This document shows, piece by piece, positions 47,235-58,389 of a stretch of DNA of 64,000 nucleotides. The stretch spans positions 10,694,161 to 10,758,160 of the forward strand of contig NC_134366.1 in the NCBI RefSeq assembly GCF_035582795.1. Direction: 5' to 3'. Source of the stretch: Mycteria americana. Lineage: Eukaryota > Chordata > Aves > Ciconiiformes > Ciconiidae. Every line of letters begins with the position of its first letter. Positions within the stretch are counted from its first letter, which is position 1. The position numbers and the translations under genes were made by a program. The notes under the pieces are model-generated. The model saw only the letters and a list, made by a program, of their open reading frames with translations, was not told the DNA's origin and ran no database searches.

Positions 47235-50059
47235 AATGAATACTTATTAAAGGGTTTATAAAAATATCTGTTAGTGGTACACTGCTGTGCTGTTATCTGT
47301 CATCTCCTGGATGGTCTAACCTGCACAGAGGCACCAGGCATTCCCCAGTCCTGGGTATGGGCAGGAGTTTATCACGATCCTGGTGCTTCCTTTCCCTCTT
47401 GCCCAGCCCTCCATAGCTCACTGTACGTTAAAGGGAAACTCAGACAACTAATTAAATTAATTTTCCCTGACTTAAAAAACTTAATAATATTCAATGAGCT
47501 TTCACAGATGCCAAAAGTAAAAGGTATAATGGCATTTTCAGCCAGCATTAAATTGTTAACTAATTCACATACATTAGAAATAGTGTAACACATGCAACCT
47601 CAGCCATCTATTCAGAACAAACCTTTAAAATGTGATGGTCTCAGTGACTCATGCTGGTCAGACCCAGTTAGACTTGTATATATAACTGTAGGAGTCTGCT
47701 TTAGCATGGGGGGAATAGCATTGGTTATGTACGGCAGGGCTGTTTGTGCCAGCCATTTACCTAAGTCCTGCTTTTACAGCACTGGAATTGACCAAGGAAA
47801 ATGACAAAAGCTTTTATGAGCCAGCGTTCTGCTAAAAAGGAGCTTTGTGGACATTTACGTGGTTTTGTGCACATTAGATGTTGTGCTGACAACTTTGGGT
47901 GGATGCAGAACTGGAAGAGCTGTGAAGGTCTCCCAGGGTAAATACCTACAACTGACAAAAAACGTGTTCTTTTTCTTACTGAGAAGAATAAGATTATTAG
48001 CGGCTGGAACATGCCCAGGCAGTGAGATGACAACACTGGAGATCACTACAAAGGTGTCCATCTGTCCCGTTCCTGGGTGAATATGATATGGGGTTGCTGC
48101 TGTAGAGCAAGGACCCACAGTTTTGCTGCAAGAGCATGTTAACAGCAGCCTTATTGTCAAGATTTCTATTCTTATGCCTTACACCCTCAAGTCGGAGCGG
48201 CACCAGCCTACAAAACAGGTCCATCTCCATTTGGCTTCTTGGCCATGGGGGATAAGGGAGGTGGAAGTCAAGCAGGGCATGTATTTGGCATAACAGAGAT
48301 TCCAAGCGAGACGTGGTACAGAGTCAGGTTCAGCAAACACAGCTATAACAAAATCTTCCAGAACAAAAATGCTGAAAATGTATGAGCCAGCAGTGCATCA
48401 AAAATGTTTTCTTTCCCATTATCTCATCATGTTGTTATAGTGTCTTTACTCCCTCAGCCTCAGAGAAAAATAAAGAAAGTGATTTAACATAACCTAAGGG
48501 TTTCTCCAAAAGGCTCAGCACTTAGTGCTAAAACTGCAAGGAGGGCCAAGTCCTACCTCACTGCTTAGGAACACAGTTTGCCTTGGTTGCCTGTCTTGTG
48601 GGTCTTTGCAATGGAAGTATGTGGGATGAGCAGAACTGTAATTCATTTCAGACGAATCCTAATAGATCCCAACTTGTTCCTTCAGCTTCTATAATACCTT
48701 ATTTAAAAAAGTAAAACGAAATCATGGGCTCTACTTAGAACGAACAGTAGAACAGATAAAAAAGTCAATGCTAAAGACCTTCTGTTCCGCAAGGAACGTC
48801 TCATTGAGTCAGGTCACTTACCCAGCTCCTTCAACCATGCATGGCTACACACACCAGATGTTAAATTAATCTCCCTTTTCGAAAAGAGGTGTGTATTCCT
48901 GCTCATGGAAACAAATCTATAAATAACCAAAAGGTAATTCTGGAAAAAGTGGTGGTTTGTTTTTCCCCTCCAGCCACTCATGAGAGCACTGGTTTCCTTT
49001 CAGCCTCGGCAATGCTTTTATCAGGATCACAAAGCTGTGGGTCCACTTTGGCTTCTGCCCAACAGATTAGGTGTAGCATCAGTAACACTGCACGAATTGG
49101 TCTTGCTCGCTCTCTATCATAATATCCGTATGCAGGAACAAACATTTCTAACTTGGACAACACAAATGAAATCTGCTGGAAAATGGAGCAGATTTCCTGC
49201 GTGAAGGAAATAGATGCCACATTTAGAAACAAGTGCTACTAGAACACTGCTGTTCACTCGTTTTTTTACATGAACTCAAAAGTCTAAATACCATGTTTTT
49301 GGCCACTTTTCCCTTTTTTTCCCCTCTTGTGCTGGAAAGCAACAGTGCCTATGCTCCCACACAACGCTGTCACCGGCTGTGAGGTACACAAAGCCATTAA
49401 GCGCTACCCAGCATAAAAGCTCCTCTCCAGTTGTGCCCTGCTGCCGTCACCGCAGCACCTCGTGCCCGGGCTTGGCGTATGCTCAAGCAATGCTGTCTGC
49501 TGCTGAAGTCATAGCTCTCCCTTGAATCCAATACTGATGGATGTTCAAATAGGCATAATGAGGGTTTTCAAAAGCTGCTGCCAGTTTGGGAGTGGTGGGT
49601 TTTATTTGGGAAACTACTGTCCTGTGAAATTCTCTCCCATACCTTGTGTCTTGGTAGAAGTTACAGAATACAACTGGTAGGCACGTGATGTGGGATTTAG
49701 GCACCCAACGTCATTTGAGGCTCCTCAGGAGACGTAAGCCACCAGCACAGGGCTGGCAACCAAAACACAAGACTTCAGCCCCTCAGCCATTTGGCATGAG
49801 TGCTGGAGGCTAGGCAGGATACCCACAGCATCTGCAGTGACATCGACCGCTTACAAACAAGCACTGAATCCTGCCCAGAGGGTGAGAGTCAGCTCATGGG
49901 TTAAGACACTTAAATATAAATGCCTCCATGTGTGCTACATGCCTGAGTGTCTACCACAGTAAACAACAACCTCGGTGGTGGAGCCTAGAGAGGGATTTGG
50001 CTGTCCAAGTGTAGGCGTCTCCTTTTGGGGAGCTGATGAGCAATCAATCTGCACCAAGG

Positions 50060-50240
50060 GAAAATTCAATTAGGTCTTGAAAAGACATTTTTCACAAAGA
50101 GGACCCAGAGGAATCTGCATCTCTGGAGATACTCAAAACTCGTCTGGAAATGACCCTGAGCAATGTGCTCCAAGTGCTGCCTTGAGTGGGGGGTTGCACT
50201 AGCTGAGCTGCAGAGCTCCGTTTTAAAGTTCATTCAGTAG
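50060..50240 (+). mobile_element. CR1 LINE 3-prime-region fragment
   Basis: ctctggagatactcaaaact followed by cgtctggaaatgaccctgag, then ccttgagtggggggttgcac and tagctga. This follows the CR1 order GAGATATTCAAAACCCGTCTGG...CTTGAGCAGGGGGGTTGGACTAGATGA. It is diverged and lacks the terminal repeats. Confidence 0.8.
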
Positions 50241-50269
50241 CTCTCCACTGACTCCAACAGGATACCAAA

Positions 50270-51370
50270 GCTATTTTAGTAGGTGTCTTACTCTATAAGC
50301 TGCATCCACCCCCTTGTGTCTAGAGCCTACATAACTGATGGCGTAAGAGGCAGGGAGAAGCAACGTGGCTTTTGCAGCGGGAAGTCATGTCTCAAAAGCC
50401 TACTAAGAGGCTTTGAAGGAATCAGTGAGCGTGCTGGTGTGGGTGATTTACTGGATATTGTGTATTTGGCTTTCCTAAAAGTGTTTGGCAAAGGCTGTCT
50501 CATGAAAGGTTCTTACAGAAACTGAGCTGCTATGGGATTAGGGGGAAGTTCTTTTGTGGATTAATGAGTGGTTAAAAGATAAGAAACAAGTTGGGAAGAA
50601 AAGGAGAGTTTTTGCAGTGGTGGTGATTCCCCAATATAAAGAATGTGAAAAAGGAGGAGGTGATAGTGAGGTGGCAGAGTGTGGGTGACACATATTATCT
50701 AGAGTCGTAAAACCAAAAGTAACTGTGAAGTGTCATGGAGATACCTTGTGATAACGTGTGTCTGTGTGAAGATGGCAGATGAAATCACTAAAGATAAACA
50801 TAAAGTAATGCACATCATGAAATACATCCCTAACAATAAAGACATAATGATGACCTCTGGGCGAGCTATTGCCCTGAAGAAAAGGAAGTTTGGTATTGCT
50901 GTGAATGAGGGTGGTCTGCGAGCAGCAGCTCAGTGCTCAGCAGTGGAGGAGGGCAACAGAGTGTTAGAAATTCCAAAGAAAAGAAAAAAGAGAAAAACAT
51001 CACTACGTGACAGTGGAGCTGGGGCCCCGTGCACCTGAGAGCGCACCTAGTAAAAACAGAAATGGACAAGGTAAGGTGAGGGGTCGTCAAGGTGATCAAA
51101 GGCAGGAGACAACATCTGTAAGGGGAGAAATGACTCTGCAGCGTGGAACAGGGAAACGGAGGAGGAATAGGATAAGGATGTCTATAAAGTCATGGTCTAC
51201 AAAATCAGAAATTACTTCCCTTTCTCTCACAAGTGCTCCAATGCAGTTATGAAGGAATAGGTTTACAGTTTCAAAAGGAAATGCTTTTCTACCCAATGCA
51301 TAGTTAAACTTTGGAACTCCCTGTTTCAGGATATTGGGTGAATAGGATGATTCACCTTATGGTAGACACC
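50270..51370 (+). mobile_element. Ancient LINE (CR1/L3-like) with reverse-transcriptase remnants
   Basis: Decayed coding blocks occur in LINE order. SGKSCLKSLLRGFEGISERA followed by GVGDLLDIVYLAFLKVFGKG (50370-50500) matches the KSCLTNLL..FE.VDIVYLDFQKAFDKV reverse-transcriptase motif. KDKHKVMHIMKYIPNN (50785-50840) matches KCKVMHIGRNNPN. KKRKFGIAVNEGGLRAAAQC followed by SAVEEGNRVLEI (50875-50975) matches EKDLGVIV...AQC..A..KANRVLGMIKR. Frames shift between blocks. The catalytic YADD block is not clearly readable. The 102-codon frame at 50730-51038 is part of this fossil. Confidence 0.8.
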
Positions 51371-53674
51371 CAAACCAGATCGGAAAAATCACACCCTAAA
51401 AATCACACCCTGAAATTTTCCTTCATTGACTACAGAGGAAGCTTATGATGAGTTGCTCGTCTGCAGATGTCCATGCAGAAGCTACTCAGAGGTTGGTTAA
51501 GATGAATCCTACCTCTAACCTCTGCTGGAAATGGAGTAAGACATTCCTGTATCTTTGAGAACTGTGGCCAAAGCTCCTGCAGGGAAAAATCTGGTGCAGG
51601 GCAACTATGTCAGTTGCATAGCCCCAAACTTAGTTTAAGTCTGTATCTCCCAGGATGGTCATCCATGTAGAGTCTTTTTTCTGTATTGCTGATTTACCTG
51701 CGTGTGGGCGATAACTGGTGCATTCTCAAGGGAAGAAATTAATTTTTGGCTTAACTCCACTGCAGGAAGAAGAATTTCCCCAAGGATTCAGTTGTTTCAA
51801 GCGCACAATGTGCCGGTCCTATCACTAAACCAAGAATAAACAGCCTACCAGTTACCCTTCCCCGTGGGTGCGTAGTTCTTTGTATTTGTTCAGCATGCAA
51901 AACAGAAATACCAATCCCGTCAGCACTGAAGTTTTACAACAAGTCCTAAAAATAAAGCCCTGAGGAACTTTGTACAACTTGAAAAGTTCCTGGTTTTTAT
52001 ACCGTATGAGGGACTGCAGTTCAGCTGGGAGCAGGAGCAAGGCTCTCCCTTTCGCGCTGGTACCAAGCAGGGCAAGAGACGGGCAGCTCTTTCCTCCTCT
52101 CCCCCAGTTTGCCGAGTGCTGTGTCCTCCTGCTTCCCCAAAAGCGTGAACAGCTCAGGCTCAGCGGAGGTGTGTTAGCAGAGCGTGGGCTGTGCGACACG
52201 AGTATTCAGGGGTGCTGGGGCTGCTCCAGGCTGATACTCAAACCCAGCTCTTTCCAGAGCCCTACCAGAAGCCAATACCCGGTCTGCCGTACTGTTAACG
52301 AGCTAGAGCCATAAACACAAACCCAAGAATAACAGCAGCAAACAAAGTAATGCCCTTGGCAGCAGCTGAGACACTACCTACAGTCAGAGCACCGGAGAGG
52401 GCAAGGCTGCGTGCGTCCGTGTGGCACGAAGCAAAAGCAAGCGCTGGCTGCGTGAATCAATGTATGCGCAACTGATGGCTTTCGTGTTTGCCTAGAGGAT
52501 ACATAATGCTCCAGTAGTTATATAGTTAAAGGTATTTCTCTCTTTGTCCTCCATCTGATGTTACCAGAGGCTTCAGAAAGCTATCTTGGAGATGAAAGAC
52601 CTCCTAAATTACACCACCAGGAAAATAGCTATAATGGTGCATATATTTTGCTTCCAAGATGAAAGTCACCTTCTTACACCGAGAAAGGCATAGATATTAA
52701 AACACGCAACTACACAAACAAGGTTAAAGAATGTAAAATGTGATTCTTCTGATGGGAAGGGAGCGAGCTGGACCAGGACAGTTTCTACCTTTCTATTTAC
52801 ACTTTTCTAGTTATTTCCAGGTGAGTGACAAACTATTTTAAGTCTTCTTCAAAACACAAGTGAAATTTTAACACACAACACAGGACCATGAAAATTGCCA
52901 TACCAGGGCTGTCTAATCCTAAAGACTGCGTCTGATAACAGTTAACAATAGATATTTCATGGAAAGATGCAAACCTTCATATAACGGACAGTGCTTATGG
53001 GAAAATTACTTCCTATCCCCCAGGGAAAAGACCGGTTATTTTATGCTGTGCTTATGTGGGAACCTTAGACTTTATTCCTCTTAACCTTATTTAATATAAC
53101 CGTGACTATTTCCCATTACCCATTCAAATCCTTCTGTGAATCCTGCTACTATTTTAAAACTATGAATCCTTGGGCAGCCCGTACCACCCATTATGTGATG
53201 CTCTGATCCACCAGCCTTCCCTCCCCAAAAACATTTTCCCGCCTTTAATTTTCCTGAAAGAGGGTATAATTTATTCCGTTTGTTAACTTGTACACTCCGT
53301 GACACACACTATAGGCCAAATTTTTTCACTGCCCGGTTGTACAAGGAGGGTCGCTGTAATTTAGTCATTTTTTTTGCCCGCTTCACTTTCTGGTCTGAAC
53401 GCAGGGGTCTGCCTTGATCAGAATGTTGGAAGCTGCAATATTACAGGCCACGCGCCCAAGCCAGGGGTGGCTGCAATCTCTGCTGCTCAGAGCAGATTCA
53501 GCGCGCGGCTCTAAGCCCTCAGCAGGCCGTTTGTGCCCGTCAGCCCCGCGGCCCCACCTCGGATATGCAGAACCCAGCTCTCCAGCAACGGACGGAGGTA
53601 CCGCTCCCACCCCCAAATAAAGCAAAGCACCAGCTCTTAATGCTGTATGCACAATACCATACTCCACGGACAAC
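51371..53674. other. Intergenic, no gene seen
   Basis: Non-coding sequence between the ancient LINE and the candidate PTPRN2 polyadenylation signal. 51970-52310 and 53440-53620 are moderately GC-rich with open frames of 68-115 codons on both strands that show no domain. Confidence 0.55.
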
Positions 53675-53679
53675 GTGAC

Positions 53680-53685
53680 TTTATT
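53680..53685 (-). terminator. Candidate distal polyadenylation signal AATAAA
   Basis: On the minus strand this reads GTGAATAAAGTCACG. The bases just beyond it are GT-rich (GTTGTCCGTGGAGTATGG), as expected for a downstream cleavage element. Sequence composition changes here from AT-rich (53690 upward) to GC-rich (53440-53640). This is a plausible 3-prime end for PTPRN2 transcripts. Confidence 0.5.
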
Positions 53686-55580
53686 CACAAATATGATTTT
53701 TACAGAGGTAGAACAAAATACTTTGTATATTTTTTTAAACTATATACATATAAAGAATACAATAGAATGACAAGAAAGAAAAAGTTGTAAACAAAGCAAT
53801 ATTATGCCATCAAATACAGTACAAACAGCATGCAAGAACAGCTTCAAATGAAATCTTGCTGGTGTAACTTTATTTTATTTCTAATGTGGTAAATGAAGAG
53901 TAGTAAAGAGTCATGCTCTAATTGGATTGAGTATGCCAGAGCTCTGCAATTTTGTTTTAATTATTTTTTTTCTTTTACAATAAACCAACAGGATAGCTTT
54001 CTTTTCACTGTGGTGGGGAATGCTTTTGTAATGCCCAATGTAATCTCAACAGAAAAATATAATAATCAAATCTACAAAGTGTACTCTCATTTAAAAAGCA
54101 AAACCATAGAAACTGTACAGTTTTAAAAAGCGAATTATCTCAACTGCTTCCTAAGAGAATTTTCTAAACAAAGAATAAAATAGGCAGAATAAAAATTAGG
54201 AGAGCTATTGTTCTGTAACAAAGCTAATCAAACACTTGTTTTCCATTCCAATAAACAGTTTTTTTAATTAATGACTATTCTGGAAATTATTAACTGGGCT
54301 GGGTTTTATTAATGTTCCACTTGACTAATAAAGCATGAACTCCTTACAGGTACTATAGCTGTCATTCCCTGGGGATGGATGGAGGTTGGTTCTGCATGCA
54401 TGCTAGAGACAGGAACAAGGTTTAGTCATTGGTGTAGATTTAAAAAATATTTTAAAATGTTTTAAACGTTTAGTAGCATCTATAAAAATAATCTTGCTTG
54501 TTTTGCTACTGAATTGAGATTTGGATATGGGATTTTCTGCTGAAATTCATTCTTGGCCCTCACAATTGCCAAGGACTTCCACTGGATGTTACCTGGGCTG
54601 CACCAGGTCCCACAGATGATGGTCAAGAGCAATGGTTAGAGCTCACACCTGAAACACGTGAAGCCAACAGCAAACCCCACACTGTTTTCCCTGTGGCTAG
54701 GGCTGAACCTCAAGGATCTGGGCTTTGGGGAACGGTGCTGTCCGGCCCTTCCATCCTGCTAAATGCCAGCCCATGTCATGGGAAGGGCGAAGGCTGGAGA
54801 GAGCAACTGTGCTGTTACTCCTAGGAACTATCAATGCCGGTGACAACCACCTCTCCGCCCCTCATATCTGCACGCACTGTGACTACCTAAGTGTGGGGTC
54901 TGGCCAGGTCACTGTCCTGCTCGGGGCCAGCAGCCACGCTCGCTGCCATGCCTGTGGGAAAACAGGGTTTTCTCCCTCTGCCACAGGCTTTGACCAGCGA
55001 GGAAGGAAACTGTGAGCACTGGGGTTAAATTGCCCTCCTGCAGCTCCCCCCCTTAAATGTCATTTAAAGATTCAACCGCACAAACAGCACCTGGAGATTC
55101 AATTTGTCTTTATCAAGAACACGAGGATGGTCAATATTAAATACATGCTGTTTACGGCCACACGTCAGGCACCAGCCCAAGCTTCAATCGCAATCAGTTT
55201 ACTAAAGATCAAGCAGGATATTGAACAGGGAAGGACCGTGGGTCTCATTTGACTCTGGGCTCTCAGGTGATCCTGGCTTCCAGGAAGAAGCTCAACTCAA
55301 CCTGCCAGCGAACACGGGGCAGGTCCCACATCCAGCGCAAGTGGCTGGGGACGGCCTGAACAACATCCTTTGCCAAATCACAAGGGTTAAGCTAACTGCA
55401 GTGAAAAGGGTAAAGAGATACCTGCTCTGCATGAGAAATCCATCTCTGTGGCTTCATCCATGGCTTTGGCATCTTCCCGGGAAATGGATTGTCAAACCCC
55501 TCCGGATCGCCCTGGTGCAACTGAAACCTGCGTTTCACTAATAGACCCTGCAGCAGATTATCACCCCCAGAAGCAGGGCA

Positions 55581-55586
55581 TTTATT
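55581..55586 (-). terminator. Candidate proximal polyadenylation signal AATAAA
   Basis: The minus strand reads CTCAATAAATGCCC, followed by a G/T-rich stretch (CTGGGGGTGATAATCTGCTG). If used, it would give a PTPRN2 3-prime UTR of about 2.7 kb instead of 4.6 kb. Confidence 0.3.
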
Positions 55587-58317
55587 GAGAGGTGTGAACA
55601 GTATGCTACCTGCACAGATGAAATACTCTGTGTGATAGTTTACAGTCAACAGAGTAAGCCTGGCACCTTTTTGTGGAAGAACTGTACAAAACATGGCTGA
55701 AATAACAGGATTGTCAATGACATTCAGCGGGAGATACTCCAACCCTCTGTGTAAGACTGCATCTTTCTGTTGTGTAAACTGGTCTACAAGTATGAATAAA
55801 ACAATACATCCCTGCCCCATTAGCCTTGGGGAAGATTAATGCCCTCTAATCTACGCTAAATAAACTCCGAAGCATGAAGACCAATATTTAAGTCCTACAC
55901 TCAGCTGCTTGTGAATTAATAGGGATCACCCTGAAATTGCTATTATGAAATGCAAATATTTGCAAAAGAACAATTAAAAAATATTCCTGAAGTGCAAACG
56001 AACGAAAGGCTCGTCAGCCATGTTTGTGGTATGCACAGGGACAGTCAGAAGGCGAACGCTAATGAATCCCAGGGCAGAAATCTGTGCTAAAAACCCATTA
56101 TCCCATTGGCAGTGGGTAATGGCAGAGCATCTTGCACGGGGCAATAATTCTACCTGATAATCGGAGGGCTTGGCTTAGGATGCCCTAATTTTGATTCTTT
56201 GGACAGTTTGCTTGGATATAACTACCTGTATTTTCAGAAAGCTGCAGTACATGGCTCACAGTAAATCTACTTCAAACACTTGCTGATACTGCTCAAACTG
56301 ATCTCATCTGCCCTGATCTGCAATTTTGTGTTAGCTAAAGTAATAAAAGAATCCTGTTAAACCTAAATTATCAAATGAAAAAGGCAATTTTCTCATTCAT
56401 ACTCCATTAGTTTTTTTAGTTATTGCTAGGAAAGCTCTAAAATGCTTAGGCCATAAAATAAACATGTGGCTTAATGTACAGTATGTGTACTTAAGGGGAT
56501 GATGGCATCTGCAGTAACTGCTCTGTACTGCCATAGTAATGGGATGCACAAATTAAGCAACAGCATATACCAAGTAAAGCATACAAAAATGTATGGCGAA
56601 AAGTAACAAGCCTTCTGCTTTTTTTTTTAAATAAGTCTTTAATTGCTAAAAAGAAGAAATCACCAATATCCACACCTACAACACAAAATTGCAACATGGT
56701 TGATTTTGATAGCTGCCTGTTACCTTTGTGCCAGCAAAACTCTGTGATATTGTTCTCTTTAACATTTCACTGATTAGAAGTTTATAAAAGCTTCCCCTTC
56801 CCAAATTAAATTCAATGATATATTTTCCAGTGCTGAAGTCATACGATTAGCCTAATATGGTTTCAAGCGTACAACACTGTTAAGATCTTGGAAAAAAGCA
56901 CCCCAAAATTCTTAAGTCACGGAGATGTAGGATAACATATGAAAAAGCATCCAAGCATTCACTTCTGAAAATGAAATTAAGAGCCTAGATCACTTAAATA
57001 CCTTTGATAATTTTCCTCTCAGGCCCTTCATTCAAACATACCGGATATTCTATCAATAATTTAAATTCCTTCAGAAGAGTACCACAACTAAACCTGTGAT
57101 TTCACATAAGCAAGATTGCATAACCAAACCATTTACAGACATATTTTAGCATTACTTTGCAACAGTAGGCATTAGGATTTTGAGAACACAAGAATCTCTG
57201 AAATTCAGCCTGTGTGCTTCTTTATCCCTTAATGGTTAGTTAAAATCAGGATCATTCAGAACAAGGAGCGAGCAGAGCCTCTGCAGAAAGGTGCAACCAA
57301 TGTCTGGATCAGCCAAAGTCGATGAGAATCATAAAATGCAGACTGGAGATTTCTCCTTCAGCCAGGCTTTTACAGAAATATATTTTCCTGGCTAAAAAGG
57401 ACGGCACAGCACAGGTTTACAGAGGGAAATGCAAAAATATAAAGAGGAGAGTCCCATTTTCTTCCTCAGTAATCCCATAAACCCCACAATCTGTTTCCAT
57501 AACAGCTCTGGGCATGTACCTGAGTGCTGCCAGGGCCCTTCCCCATCACCTGAGGTGAGTCTACGCTCTCCGTTTCCGCGCTGCCAGTGTAGGTACACGG
57601 TCAGAGATGTTACGCTCGTTATCCCCCGGGTACCCATTAATGTGACCAACTTGTTCTCCCCAGTTGCAACAACTGTGCAGGCCTATTTACTTAGAGTTCA
57701 GATTTTCTTCCATTCATGGCACAAAGCTGAAAAGTAAACAACAGTTAAGAAAACATTTGCTTGCCAAAGCCCAGCAGGAGAAGGTGCAAGCTCTTTGCCA
57801 GAGCCTGGACTTGCGTTTACTCACACCCTCAGCACCGTTTCATGCTCTTGCTTGGCATTGTATAGGAAAAATCACCATCCTCTTGAGGCCCCCCCCCGCT
57901 TATTCAGCCTTGTGGAAGGTACAAAATAGAACAGAACACTGTTTTCTGAGACTATACTGACTGCACTAATTACCCACAATACTGTATATTTGCTATTAAG
58001 AACATGAATGTGTGCTTTCAAAGTGTGACATTCAGGGCTTCGAGGATGTGAAAGGAATTAGATGGATTGTTCTGTCACTTAATCCGAGGCTTCAATGTAC
58101 TTTTAAAAATTTGTTTAAAACCCCCCAAAACAGAATACACATTTTAACTGTTGAACTTTTACCAGCTAAAGGAGTTTGTAAGGACCCTATCACTATGTGG
58201 TTACAACAGAAGATGCACAGTTAAGGTCAGGTCACGGTTTCCAAGAACATTCACAGGGACTGAGGATGAGGAAAACGAGGGACGGATCCTGCGGGAACCT
58301 TCAGGAGACTGAGCCGC

Positions 58318-58389
58318 TCACTGGGGAAGTGCCTTGAGTATTGCATTCACTTCCTCTGCAACCGCTGTCAAAGCAAACTCAAACTGCTC
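58318..58389 (-). CDS. PTPRN2: PTPRN2 terminal coding exon
   Basis: Twenty-three codons plus TGA on the minus strand, behind a TTCTCTCTGCAG acceptor (CAG at 58392-58390). The residues are [20 protein letters not shown] then LPQ-stop, the expected C-terminus of PTPRN2 and the last helix of its phosphatase-like domain. The exon opens in phase 0, matching the preceding exon, which ends on a complete AAG codon. The intron between them is 5,430 bp (58390-63819). The stop is read from tca at 58318-58320. PTPRN shares this tail closely. The paralogue call rests on EQ rather than DQ here and on MVQTK in the preceding exon. Confidence 0.95.
   Translation of the reverse strand, partial: EQFEFALTAVAEEVNAILKALPQ

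Larger units (their letters stand above)
41811..50059. other. Intergenic, no gene seen
   Basis: GC-rich patches occur at 42760-42900 and 43130-43500. A 28-bp tandem duplication lies at 43415-43470, a palindrome cluster at 45221-45310 next to a T-rich run (45168-45191), and a TG microsatellite at 47206-47234. 49680-50040 has wording of very old CR1-related repeats (gatttaggcaccc, ttaaatataaatgcc). No coding exon recognised. Confidence 0.55.
53675..58317 (-). other. PTPRN2: Probable long 3-prime UTR of PTPRN2
   Basis: AT-rich sequence downstream of the PTPRN2 stop, with no recognisable exon or young transposon. The lower end (about 53690-54350) has typical avian UTR texture on the minus strand: long A/T runs, TTTTT and TGTA-rich words. 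It ends at AATAAA. Possible earlier signals are AATAAA at 55586-55581 and 54310-54305 and the variant ATTAAA near 56637. That the whole 4.6 kb is one UTR is inference. Shorter isoforms, or a separate minus-strand transcript, are equally possible. Confidence 0.45.

Noticed and set aside
1836..53000. DNAJB6 exons, expected near PTPRN2 by mammalian synteny
   Set aside because: I looked for the J-domain start (MVDYYEVLG) and HPDKNP-type coding sequence and the G/F-rich region and saw none; the gene, if syntenic, must lie left of the window.
55392..55820. 142-codon minus-strand open frame
   Set aside because: Lies in the probable PTPRN2 3-prime UTR, with no domain and no known downstream coding exon of the gene.
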